DNA from: Aquarana catesbeiana
Lineage: Eukaryota > Chordata > Amphibia > Anura > Ranidae
NCBI RefSeq assembly: GCF_042186555.1
Contig: NC_133332.1
Location: 237,076,015-237,140,014, forward strand
Length of the DNA stretch: 64,000 nt
Direction of reading: 5' to 3'
Positions 21,802 through 31,880 of this stretch are shown in pieces. A model generated the notes under the pieces. It saw nothing but the letters and a program-made list of their open reading frames with translations, was not told the origin of the DNA and did no database searches. How positions within the stretch are numbered: the stretch's first letter is position 1; the number at the start of each line of letters is the position of its first letter. The position numbers and the translations under genes are program-made.

Positions 21802-22323
21802 TGTCACGTACCTGGTTGGAGGCCGAAATGCAGAGAGGGCTCCCCTTGCGGCTGAGTGCAGTACACCCCTGAAGTTGGGTACAGAGGGTGTAGTGCCCAG
21901 AGAAGCACAGGTTGCCAGATGGATTCCGGAGAGAAGAGCTGACTGTAGCAAAGTCCGTTATACAAGCCGGGATCAGGTACAGGAGAAGACAAGTCGGTAA
22001 AGCAAGCCAGGGGGTCAAACCAGGAGAGCAGATCGGACAGGTCAGGAACAAGCCGGGGTCACGACAGGAATCCAAACAGTAATTTGCACAGAGGCTCAGG
22101 AACACAGGAAGACTGACAAACCAGCAACTGCAGACACTATCAGACTTCCTTATATAGGCCCATGTGACCTGCTGGTAGAGATACTGGGTCCTAGAGCCCT
22201 TCTCCTGCCAGAGATGCTGGGTCCTAAAGTCCTTCTCCTGCCATAAGTGCTGGTAAAGATGCTGGGTCCTAGAGCCCTTCTCCTGCTGTTGGTGCCAGTT
22301 CTCCTATGGCCATTTCCCTGATA
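21802..22323 (-). repeat. 3' LTR of the gypsy element (522 bp)
   Basis: Bounded by TGTCACG and CCCTGATA. Its last 78 bp match the residual 5' LTR at 24031-24108 with only a few substitutions. On the minus strand a G-rich, polypurine-like tract (22324-22338) directly precedes it. Confidence 0.85.
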
Positions 22324-22339
22324 GTGCCCCCCCCAAGGG

Positions 22340-24030
22340 CCAGCCTCCGGCTGCCCCCACGGGCCAATGCTTCGGGATGTCTGCTGTGAAAGTCCCGCAC
22401 AAGTCTAGGAGCATGCACATTGTTTGCAGGCTCCCAGGAATTGTTTTCGGGAGGGTACCCCCTCCATTTGATTAGATACTGGACTTGCCTACCCCTCCTC
22501 CGGCAATCCATAATGGCTTCAACCTCAAATTCTGTTTCCCCTTCTACCAAGACTGGAGGTGGAGGTGGCTCTTCTCTTCCAGGGAAGGAACTGGGTACAG
22601 CTGGTTTAAGCAGGGAGATGTGGAACACTGGATGGATCTTGTAAGTATTGGGTAGTGCCAGCTCTAAAGCCACCGGATTTATCAATCTTTTGATTTCAAA
22701 GGGACCAATAAATTTGGGTCCAAGCTTCCAGGAGGGACATGAGAGCTTGAGGTTTACTGAAGAAAGCCATACCTTGTCCCCAATCTTAAAGACAGGATTC
22801 CCTCTTTTTCTTTTACCATGGAACTTTTTATAGTCCTCTTGGGCTTTTTGCATGGCCTCCTGAAGCAACTTGTAGTTGGATTGAATGAACCTTAATCGAT
22901 CCTGGACAGCGGGAGCAGATGTTTCAGGTATAGTATTTGGAAGGAAGGAGGGATTGAATCCATATTTCGCCCAGAAAGGGGACTGATTGATTGCTGCGTG
23001 CAAAGAGTTATTATATGCAAACTCAGCACAGGGAAGAAGGGAGATCCAGTCATCCTGCAAGCAGGTACAGAAACATCGAAGGTACTGTTCTAAGGTCTGG
23101 TTAGTCCTCTCTGTTTGACCATTGCTCTGAGGGTGGTAAGCTGAGAAAAGACACACTTCTATTGATAGAGACTTGCAGAGATCCCTCCAGAACTTGGAGG
23201 TGAACTGTACCCCTCTATCGGAGACAATACTATCCAGTAATCAATGTAATCTGACAATCTCTTTAATGAACATGTTTGCTGTGTACGAAGCGGAGGGTGT
23301 GCCAATCATCGTAAGGAAGTGTGCCATTTTGGAAATGATGGTGGTGCATCCCCCAGAGAGGGGCAGGTCTACTATAAAGTCCATGGATATTTTTTTCCAG
23401 GGTTGTTTAGGAATGGGTAATGGCCTCAAAAGTCCCCATGGCTTGGCATTGGAACTCTTGTTGCGCTGGCAAATGGTGCAAGAGTTCACATACTTTCTGC
23501 AGTCCTGTCTTAGGCTGGCCCACCAAAATGAGCGCTGAACAAGTTCAGTGGTTCTTCGTATCCCAAAATGCCCCGCAAGTTTATGGTCATGTGACATCTT
23601 TAGAACCTGGAGTCTGACCGGCTGGGGAACAAAAATGTTATCCTGGTGCCACAGAAATCCATCTTGGTTTCTCAGTGAGGACACTTCTGATCCAGAGCAC
23701 TGGGTTGAGGCTTGCTTGATTAAGATCTTTAAGTCAGGTTGGATAAGCAAAAAATTCTGGGTGGATAGGATCATACTTGGCTCTGTCGTTTCAGTGGTGT
23801 CCGGAAACATTCGGGAGAGTGCATCTGCCTTCCCATTCTTGGAACCTGGCCGATATGTAAGATGGAAATTGAACCTGGAGAAGAACAGAGCCCAGCGGGC
23901 TTGTCGGGGTCTTAAACGTTTGGCTGTCCTGAGGTACTCCAGGTTCTTATGGTCTGTAAAAATCATAATGGGATGAGCGGCACCCTCCAATAAGTACCTC
24001 CATTCTTCTAAGGCAGATTTATTGGCCAGA
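22340..24030 (-). pseudogene. Gypsy pol remnant: RNase H, integrase, chromodomain
   Basis: The minus strand reads RNase H (FTDHKNLEYL, KADALSR; 23990-23790), the integrase zinc region (HDHKLAGHFG ... CTICQRNKS; about 23600-23450), the start of the catalytic core (ISMDFIVDLP), then after a break the C-terminal core motif YHPQSNGQTERTNQ (about 23110), and a chromodomain (YLIKWRGYPPENNSWEPANN; about 22480-22420). The chromodomain places it with vertebrate chromoviruses, whose integrases use it to target chromatin. A break between 23156 and 23241 disrupts the frame in the core. Confidence 0.9.
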
Positions 24031-25378
24031 AGTGCTGGTAAAGATGCTAGGTCCTAGAGCCCTTCTCCTGCGGTTGGTGCCAGTTCTCCTATGGCCATTT
24101 CCCTGACAATGGTAAACGTTGGTGGACAGCCATTTTTAGGTCTCTCCAGAGATGCTCAATTGGGTTTAAGTCAGGGCTCTGGCTAGGCCATTCAAGAACA
24201 GTCACGGAAGTTGTTGTGAAGCCACTCCTTCGTTATTTTAGCTGTGTGCTTAGGGTCATTGTCTTGTTGGAAGGTAAACCTTCGGCCCAGTCTGAGGTCC
24301 TGAGCACTCTGGAGAAGGTTTTTGTCCAGGATATCCCTGTACTTGGCCACATTCATCTTTCTCTCGATTGCAACCAGTCATCCTGTCCCTGCAGCTGAAA
24401 AAAAAACCCCCACGGAATGATGCCACCACCATGCTTCGCTGTTGGGACTGTATTGGACAGGTGATGAGCAGTGCCTGGTTTTCTCTACACATACCACTTA
24501 GAATTAAGGCCAAAAAGTTCTATCTTGGTCTCATCAGACCAGATAATCTGATTTCTCACCATCTTGGAGTCCTTCAGGTGTTTTTTTAGCAAACTCCATG
24601 CGGGCTTTCATGTGTTTTGCACTAAGGAGGGACTTCCGTCGGGCCACTCTGCCATAAAGCCCCGACTGGTGGAGGGCTACAGTGATGGTTGACTTTCTAC
24701 AACTTTCTCCCATCTCCTGACTGCATCTCTGGAGCTCAGTCACAGTGATCTTTGGGTTCTTCTTTACCTCTCTCACCAAGGCTCTTCTCCCCCGATAGCT
24801 CAGTTTGGCCAGACGGCCAGCTCTAGGAAGGGTTCTGGTCGTCCCAAACGTCTTCCATTTAAGGATTATGGAGGCCACTGTGCTCTTAGGAACCTTAAGT
24901 GTAGCAGAAATTTTTTGTAACCTTGGCCAGATCTGTGCCTTGCCACAATTCTGTCTCTGAGCTCTTCAGGCAGTTCCTTTGACCTCATGATTCTCATTTG
25001 CTCTGACATGCACTGTGAGCTGTAGGGTCTTATATAGACAGGTGTGTGGCTTTCCTAATCAAGTCCAAGCAGTATAATCAAACACAGCTGGACTCAAATG
25101 AAGGTGTAGAACCATCTCAAGGATGATCAGAAGAAATTGACATCACCTGAGTTAAATATGAGTGTCACAGCATGTGATATTTCAGTTTTTCTTTTTTTCT
25201 TTTTTAATAAATCTGCAAAAATGTCAACAATTCTGTGTTTTTCTGTCAATATGGGGTGCTGTGTGTACATTAATGAGGAAAAAAAATGAACTTAAATCAT
25301 TTTAGCAAATGGTTGCAATATAACAAAGAGTGAAAAATTTAAGGGGGTCTGAATACTTTCCGTCACCACTGTACATTA

Positions 25379-25785
25379 GGCTGCTTTCACACTGGGGCGG
25401 TAAGGGGCGTCGGCGGTAAAACAGCGCTATTTTTAGAGCTGTTTTACCGCGGTATTCGGCCGCTAGCGGTGCGGTTTTAACCCCCCGCTGGCGGCCGAAA
25501 GGGTTAAAACCACTTGTATAGCGTGGCTATAGCCGTGGTATTGCCGCGGTATAGCCGCGCTGTCCCATTGATTTCAATGGGCAGGAGCGGTGAATACACC
25601 GCTCCTTCACCGCTCCAAAGATGCGGCTGGCAGGAGTTTTTTTCTTCTCCTGTCAGCGCACCGCTTCAGTGTGAAAGCCCTCGGGCTTTCACACTGAACA
25701 AACAGCGGAGGCTGTTTTGGGGCGGTTTGCAGGCGGTATTTTTAGCGCAATAACGCCTACAAACTGCCCCAGTGTGAAAGGGGCC
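25379..25785. mobile_element. TTA-flanked MITE (407 bp)
   Basis: Termini GGCTGCTTTCACACTGGGGC and, reverse-complemented from the right, GGCCCCTTTCACACTGGGGC, with TTA on both sides (25376-25378, 25786-25788). A TWA target duplication suggests PIF/Harbinger. The interior is GC-rich with CCGC/GCGG repeats and a small inner hairpin around 'gtgtgaaagccctcgggctttcacac'-type arms at 25668-25696. Confidence 0.85.
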
Positions 25786-25930
25786 TTAGTGTAGAGTAGG
25801 GACAGCTCATATATTTTCAGTGTAGTGTAGTGAGACCGTGTTAGTAATCTTGACATTAGTGTATAGCTAGAGTAGGGAAAGTTTAGCTAGCATCAGTGTA
25901 GTGACGGTTGAACATCGTCTATTTGATTGC

Positions 25931-27973
25931 GTTACTCCCAGTTTCATGCCAATTACTTCTGTGTGCGTTACTGCCAGTTTAACGTCATATCGTACATTTT
26001 CTCTTTCCTACAACACATCTAGATTTTTTTAAGGTACACATACTGTAGTACTACATAGATTATAGTAGGTCTGAAACAATTGCACAATCAGATTTTTATG
26101 TATTTGGCCACCTTTAGCAGATACCAAAGTGAAGTTAATGGTATTATGTTTCCTGGGTCAGAGATGGGCTTCTAGGCACTCAAGAGCTCCAATTAGGGCA
26201 ATGCAGGAGGAAGAGGAGCTGTGTGCAGATAGTCCCAATACTAAAGAAGACAGCAGTAGTTGAGCAAGGTTTTCTAACTGATCCTTTTCCTCACCAAGAA
26301 TACTCATTCAGGACTACCTTGTGCTGCCCTGAAGATATCAAATCATTGCCTAATCCAACAAAAAAGACTGCATTGGAAGATTGCTGATTACTCTCTCAGG
26401 GGCTTAAATAGAAAGAAAACGCACAAGTCTAGTATAGTATTTTTTATAAACCTTTAATAAAGTTAAAGTGTTTGTTACCCCACCACTTCATATTCTTGAT
26501 CTCTGCTTGCTGTACCATGTACTGGTATGCAAAAATATCCTGTTCTCTTCGTATTGCTTCCTTTGTGTGAAATCCCTGGTGTTCCATCTAGTCCCCTTGC
26601 TTTCCTATTATAAACTGACCACAATAAGCAGGAGAGCACACCTTGTCAGTTCTCTAGCTATGCTGGAAACTCAGCCTGCTCTCCTCCAATGATCAGTTTG
26701 TCCTGACATGCCTCCCCCCCCCCACCAGCTCTTATGCAGCTGAAAGCAGAGGGAATATGATCAATTATAAAAAGAAGACTAGGGTATTTTATAAGGTTTT
26801 TTTTTTAATCTATACAAAAATGTTTTGCTTTTCATTTCCATTTTAAACTGAATTAGTTTTTTTTCAAGGTGATCATTTACAATCACTTAAGGTATTACTC
26901 TCATATATAAGTATAAATGTACTGGGCATGTATTAATGTACCAGTCTGAGTTTTGCAATTTTCCTCCATGTGGTCATTCTTTTGTTGGAATTTGGAGACC
27001 CTCTAGTCTTTTATAGTATTTGTATATTATCTGCTTTACCATTAGTGTATTTTTTCTAGCATTTTGTTGTCTTTTACTCTTTAGCATTTTTTTATGTTGC
27101 ATATCCATTTGTCTTTCTTTTTTTTTTTTTTTTTTTTGTTTATTTGCGAATGTTATTGGAAGAAATAGGACAAAACTTTGTTTCCCCTGGCAACTATCAG
27201 TGAGCTCAATTATATTATATTTCTTAATATCTAAGGGAACCGTTACTGTAGTGGGGTTCCAGTAACACCTGGGCATTGCAGGTACAGTGCATTAAAAGAA
27301 AAATCCTCTTTGCTGCATCTTTGATTTCCCGCAAAATTTACATTATACTGTATACGGTAATTAAGTAAAATGGTGTAAAATGCACTACACCTACAATATG
27401 CCACACCCCCAATTCCATATAACTAATACGTGTGAATAGGGCCTTAAGGCCAAATTATTGGCTAATCTTTTTTCACAAGATCCCCCGAAAGGTGGAATAA
27501 ACAAAAAGAGCTGTAGCTGCAATTCTCACCCTCTCTGTTGCTGCCCTGCAGAAATTCTTTTTTGCTTTTAGATGGCTGAGGACATACCATGAGTGCAGGG
27601 TATCATGTACTTGGCCCCCAAGGGGATGTCATCTCAGTGCATTGACCTGACAGTGTAATGATACAGAGAGCGTTGTTGACACCATCATGTCAGATACCCT
27701 CTCTATTGAGGACCACTGGCAAAGAGTAAAAGTACCCCCTGTGTCACATGACTTACGAGAAGATATCTACAAGAATTCTAAAAATAATAGCAAAAAAAAC
27801 AGCTAAGAAGCCTCAAGGGGGTGGGGGGACAGCAGTGGAGGTGCGGAATGAGAGCTAATAAGTCACATCAATTTATTACTAATGGGGTCATCGAAATGTC
27901 TCTTACAAGGTGCGCCCTGCTATATCTATTTTAAAAATGTCTGAATATGATGCGTTGATCTTTTTTTTTTCAG
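25931..27973. other. GT6 intron 3' part; no gene
   Basis: Contains a poly-T run (27117-27138), a C-run (26717-26725) and a stretch beginning 'ttaaagtgtttgttacccc' at 26463 that resembles the 35449 repeat. It ends in a T-rich tract and CAG acceptor at 27971-27973. No other coding segment seen. Confidence 0.5.
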
Positions 27974-28697
27974 GTATACAGTCTTCATCAAGACCTTCAT
28001 TGAAACTGCTGAACAGTTCTTCATGGTGGGGCATAAAGTCAACTATTATGTATTTACTGACCGTGCTAATGACATTTCCAATTTCACTCTTTCTGAGGGG
28101 AGGCAGTTGGTCATCTTGGAAGTTATCAGTTATAAACGATGGCAGGAAGTGTCCATGAGGCGTATGGAGATGATCCGTGATTATACATATCAACGTTTCT
28201 ACAAAGAAGTGGATTATTTGGTTTGTGTGGATGTAGACATGAGGTTCAATGACTTTGTTGGGGTGGAAATATTAAGTGATGTATTTGGCACATTACATCC
28301 TGGTTTTCACAATGCACAACGTGGCGCTTTCACTTACGAGCGAAGACAGCAGTCAACAGCTTACATTCCTAGAGATGAGGGGGATTTTTATTATGCAGGA
28401 GGATATTTTGGCGGTACAGTGGAAGAAGTCTACAAATTGACTAACTTCTGCCATAACGCCATGATGACTGATAAGAACAACAGCATCGAAGCCGTTTGGC
28501 ATGATGAAAGCTACCTAAATAAGTATTTTCTTTACCACAAGCCAACCAAGATCCTGTCCCCAGAATATCTGTGGTTCAATAGCATGGGTGTTCCACAGTT
28601 CCTCAAGAGAAGACGGTTTCTTGCCGTTCCCAAAAATCACAATGCAATTAGGAATAAAAGGGCATTGCAGAAGAATCCTGGATACCAAAAAGTTTAG
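27974..28697 (+). CDS. GT6 family glycosyltransferase, terminal coding exon
   Basis: The exon encodes 240 residues and ends in TAG (28695-28697). It reads YTVFIKTFIETAEQFFMVGH at the start, the metal/UDP-sugar DVD motif in YLVCVDVDMRF (28230-28238), FGTLHPGF, FTYERR, YIPRDEGDFYY, then the donor-specificity triplet A-G-G (28395-28403), FGG, and HDESYLNKY with the conserved Glu (28506-28508). Human blood group A and B enzymes have LGG and MGA at that triplet. The reading frame is fully open, so the gene is probably functional. The enzyme would be a Golgi type II membrane protein making an alpha-1,3 linked GalNAc or Gal cap. The small second and third residues of the triplet fit GalNAc better, but this is inference. 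I cannot separate ABO-like from GBGT1-like orthology. Confidence 0.95.
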
Positions 28698-29395
28698 ATT
28701 TAAAAATTATTGTAAAATTATTGTATCAAATCATGTCTGCAATCAAAGAATTCCACGCATTTAAAATGGTTAGGGTAAGGTATGTTAATACATACACCTG
28801 AATCTGCTGTTACCATGGTCTACCACTACTTAAAGACTCATGCCAAAAGTATGTTCTTGGAGGAAGGAATGCTTGCTGAGGGAGTAGTACACTTGCCTTG
28901 TGGGGTAGAACCTTATGTGATATTTTTATGGGAACCCTACCTTACCTCACTTTGCCCCTTTCCTACCCAAAAACTGTTGCTATGAAATTTTGTTTTCTTT
29001 GTTGAAGAGAAGCACAAAGTGTGTTTTTTTTTTTTTTTTTTTGCTGGTTTCCGTTATCTACAGAAAGGGATAATGCCAACAAACTTGCAGAATGATTTAC
29101 CTTTTGTGTTGTAGCTAAAGAGGAACTGACACAGCAGCATGCAAACTTTGCTCACTGCTTTCTTCCTGTCCCTCTGATTTACCCCATTAGAAGTCTATGC
29201 ACAAGGCACTTCTGGATTTATTTGGTGAGTGTCACCATTGTCTTTTGTACAAGTTTTTTTAGCCTTACTACTGTCTACAGAGCAACATCCCCAACATCCC
29301 GAAAAGAGGGGAACAGAGATGGTTTAACAAGTTAAAAGACGCTTTTAAATGAGTGACAAGCTATCCTTTATGTATAAGATTTTGCAAGCAGCAAG
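28698..29395. other. 3' flank of GT6, probable 3' UTR; no clear poly(A) signal
   Basis: No AATAAA lies close to the stop. A segment at 28871-28894 matches the PLE-derived insertion at 30148-30171 in 23 of 24 bases. A poly-T run occurs at 29023-29042. Confidence 0.45.
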
Positions 29396-29399
29396 TTAA

Positions 29400-29800
29400 A
29401 GCAGAACTCCAGTAAGTAATTATCTCCCCCACCCCTTTTTCTTGGTCAGTGCAAGCTATTTTTAAAAAGAACACTAAAACCTTATAAACAGACTATAAAG
29501 TTGTGGTCACGTGACCACTCTGACCCTACTTTCCCCACTGTTCTCTGGATGGGTGGACAGCAGCAGCTCTCAACCTGCTGCCATGAGTAGTGTGGAGAGC
29601 AATGAGGGGGGGGAGCGTTAACAAAACTGTGTAAGGAGACCAGAAATGGCTATGTGATACTTACTGTTGCACAGCTGGGAGTTTAATCCATGACATTGAT
29701 GAATTGACTAAATGAAGCTCTCATGCAAACAAGGAGAGTCAGAATCACTGTACCCTGTGCTAACCCCCCTAGGTAGTACATTTTAAACTGGAGTTCCTCT
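29400..29800. mobile_element. TTAA-flanked MITE (401 bp)
   Basis: Termini AGCAGAACTCCAG and CTGGAGTTCCTCT, flanked by TTAA on both sides (29396-29399, 29801-29804). The tip resembles the MITE at 18209 (AGCGGAGTTCCA), so they are likely related families. Confidence 0.75.
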
Positions 29801-30075
29801 TTAAACTTGGTTATGCTTTTTAGCCACCTTGGTCTCCAATAGTAAATTTCTTTTTTTCATAAACTGAAAACCATAAAAATCTTTACATAAATATGGCACC
29901 AAAAAGAATCTTTTTCCCTACGGTGATTCAAATTCAGAGTTGCTCATGTCTAATGTACCAACTGTGGTTAACCATCCCAGCCATTAATTCTGGGAACCAT
30001 CCAGCCATGAATATAAGAATTACCCGGTCACAAACTATAGGAAACTATCCAACCACCCCATTCAGTGGGACGATC

Positions 30076-30090
30076 CCTTGCACACAATTG
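30076..30090. repeat. Target site duplication CCTTGCACACAATTG, left
   Basis: Exact 15-bp word repeated at 31189-31203, framing the PLE-derived insertion. Confidence 0.9.
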
Positions 30091-30154
30091 TGAGACTAAA
30101 AATGTGGCGCTAAAAAATGAAAAATGAGGCTACCTGAAACAAGTAGTGCTTGCT

Positions 30155-30195
30155 GCGGGAGTAGTACACTTCTCTTAAGACGAAACGCGTAGGGT
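30155..30195 (+). ncRNA. Partial hammerhead-like motif (GAAAC-GC-GUA only)
   Basis: GACGAAACGCGTA (30178-30190) is the 3' half of a type I hammerhead with a two-base-pair stem III. The CUGANGA half is not recognisable upstream (CTTCTCTTA instead), so this copy looks dead. Confidence 0.3.
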
Positions 30196-30827
30196 TAATA
30201 CGCCACCATGGGCACTTTTTACTGCGCTTTTTCCACTTTTGCTGCTGTGTTATTTGTACATTTTAACTGCTTATTTTTGGATATCTGTTTTATTTGATAC
30301 GAATAAATCCCAACATACGAATTTACACTATGTGGAGACTACTTTTTTTCCCCACATACCTCCTGATGTCCCTTTGAGCTGGAGGAAAGCTCCCAGGAAG
30401 CCGATAGCGGTTTGGCTGATGTAGCCATCTTTCATCCATCTCCCTTGTTTGGCGTCTTTGAGATCCAGCCGGAGGGTTTACTGTGGAGTCCGTCCGTGAG
30501 TTCCTCTTCAAGTCTCTGATACTACGCCTTACTGACCCACCGCCGTATGGTGAGTTGGCTCCACCACTCCCGGTAAGGGTACCTTATTCTCCCTTTATCC
30601 CTTCGATGGTTTCAGCACTCCTGGGTGTATACCCACCACCGAATTAATCTACTTTGAAGATCGTTGATTTTATTTGAAGATATTGCCTCAGTCCTTCCTT
30701 CCTATTATCACCATCTTTTGGGACTTTTATATTGCCATTTGTCACTTATTCACACATTGTTTTATTCATGCTTTTGCTTGTCTTTATTAGTCACTTAATT
30801 TTTTGGTGTGCACTTTTCTTGCATTGA

Positions 30828-30830
<3 letters not shown>

Positions 30831-30889
<59 letters not shown>
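30831..30889. repeat. (TA)n microsatellite
   Basis: Uninterrupted TA dinucleotides of nearly 60 bp. Confidence 0.97.
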
Positions 30890-30890
<1 letters not shown>

Positions 30891-31203
30891 TCATTCACAC
30901 TTATCTATAAATATATAATATTTATTTATATTATATGTAATACCCGATGATGGTCTATAGTGAGTGATTCGCTGCTGCACAACATCACTTCCCTTATTTC
31001 GTCTCATGGTGTTTACTTAATATTCACACACGTTTGTTTTTGAGAGAAACTACTTGTTTCAGGTAGCCTCATTTTTCATTTTTTAGCGCCACATTTTTAG
31101 TCTCACGTTCCCATTACAATTAGTCATATTGTTGTGTTGGCTGCTTTTGTACTATAGGTTGGCGCAGTATTTTATACCTTTTTATTTTCCTTGCACACAA
31201 TTG

Positions 31204-31669
31204 GCTAATGTAATTGGGAAACGGTAACATTTCTGGAAGTTTTTACTTCTGTCTGTGACCCCATTGGCGAGATTTTCCCTTAATACCTGTCCTTGTGACA
31301 CTGATGCCAATCCTAGAAATGAAGGGTTAGGATGTCACAATAAAGCACAATAAACCCATTGTCAGAAATTCTAACCCTTGCTTTCTTTTTGTTTGTATGT
31401 GTCCTGACACGAAGTGAGGATAAACTTACCTAATGGGGACAAAAAAATGATTTTTATATATTTTGTATAGAAAATATATTAAAAGGTGTTATCTAGAGTT
31501 GAGATTTAATCACTGAATTTTACTATAAGTAGACTTCAAAAGTAATTAAGGTTGCTAGAACTTCAGCACACTGTATTTTAAAGCTAAATGCTAGGCAAAC
31601 ACCTAAATGCACAGTTGAAACAAATGTGTTTGAGGTATTTTTTTCTGCCAAAGGACTTGTAATTCTGTG
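31204..31669. other. Intergenic, nothing recognised
   Basis: AT-rich, with no frame or terminal repeats visible. Confidence 0.45.
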
Positions 31670-31880
31670 TACCGTATATACTCGAGTATAAGTCGATCCG
31701 AGTATAAGTCGAGGCCCTAATTTACCACCAAAAAATGGTCAAAAATGATTGACCCGAGTATAAGACGAGGGTGAGAAATGCAGCAGCTACTGTAAGTGGA
31801 AAAAGAGGGTCAACAATGCCCATCTGCAGCTGTATACCTCCCTGTGTCCTGGTGCATGTGTCATGTACCTGTGTCCTGTG

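Larger units (their letters stand above)
21802..24108 (-). mobile_element. Internally deleted chromodomain Ty3/gypsy retrotransposon
   Basis: Inserted in the Tc1 element with an exact 5-bp target duplication ATGGT (21797-21801, 24109-24113) and TG...CA ends (TGTCACG ... CTGACA). In minus-strand orientation it keeps only the last 78 bp of the 5' LTR (24031-24108), then RNase H, integrase, chromodomain and a full 3' LTR (21802-22323). Gag, protease and most of the reverse transcriptase are deleted. The intact ends and duplication mean one insertion event plus an internal deletion. Confidence 0.92.
21716..24970 (-). pseudogene. Tc1-like (DD34E) transposase, interrupted and decayed
   Basis: From right to left on the minus strand: helix-turn-helix DNA-binding text (24900-24560, with GRLAKLSYRGRRALVREVKK and a second HTH), then DDE-core text including WSDETKIELFG-like residues (about 24540-24510), GGIIP (about 24420), and the C-terminal signature WPSQSPDLNPIEHLW (about 24150-24195) carrying the last two acidic residues of DD34E. 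The C-terminus continues past the gypsy insertion at 21796-21716. Frameshifts, plus a poly-A/C run near 24400-24415, break the frame. Confidence 0.85.
21440..25371 (-). mobile_element. Tc1-like transposon split by a Ty3/gypsy insertion
   Basis: TA target duplication (21438-21439, 25372-25373) with ends CAGTGGGGACAGAAAGTATT and, from the right, CAGTGGTGACGGAAAGTATT. Without the inserted gypsy element (21802-24113 including its duplication) the transposon is about 1.6 kb, the usual Tc1 size. The transposase is on the minus strand. The long subterminal text (21450-21720 and 25150-25360) is largely mirrored between the two ends. Confidence 0.93.
20901..25930. mobile_element. Left part of a second hAT-like family, interrupted by Tc1 and a MITE
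   Basis: Begins TAGGGATGGACGAA after GTTGGAAA, close to the TAGGGATGAGC tip of the main hAT family, and has two subterminal hairpins: 21064-21095 (ATTGGCTGAAG ... CTTCAGCCAAT) and 21122-21155 (ATTGGAC ... ATCCAAT). The body is broken by the Tc1 element (21440-25371) and a MITE (25379-25785). It resumes to about 25930 with 'gtagagtagggacagctca' repeats matching those before the Tc1. No right terminus was found, so the right boundary is approximate. Confidence 0.55.
30091..31188 (+). mobile_element. PLE-derived insertion with inverted 58-bp end (1098 bp)
   Basis: Framed by 15-bp target duplications. The first 58 bp (from 30090) are a perfect reverse complement of 31049-31106 near the right end. 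An inverted, truncated copy of its own end is a known feature of Penelope elements. The body has the CGAAACGCGT hammerhead 3'-core signature at 30180-30189 and a (TA)n tract, but no RT or endonuclease. I call it PLE-derived with moderate confidence. Confidence 0.65.
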
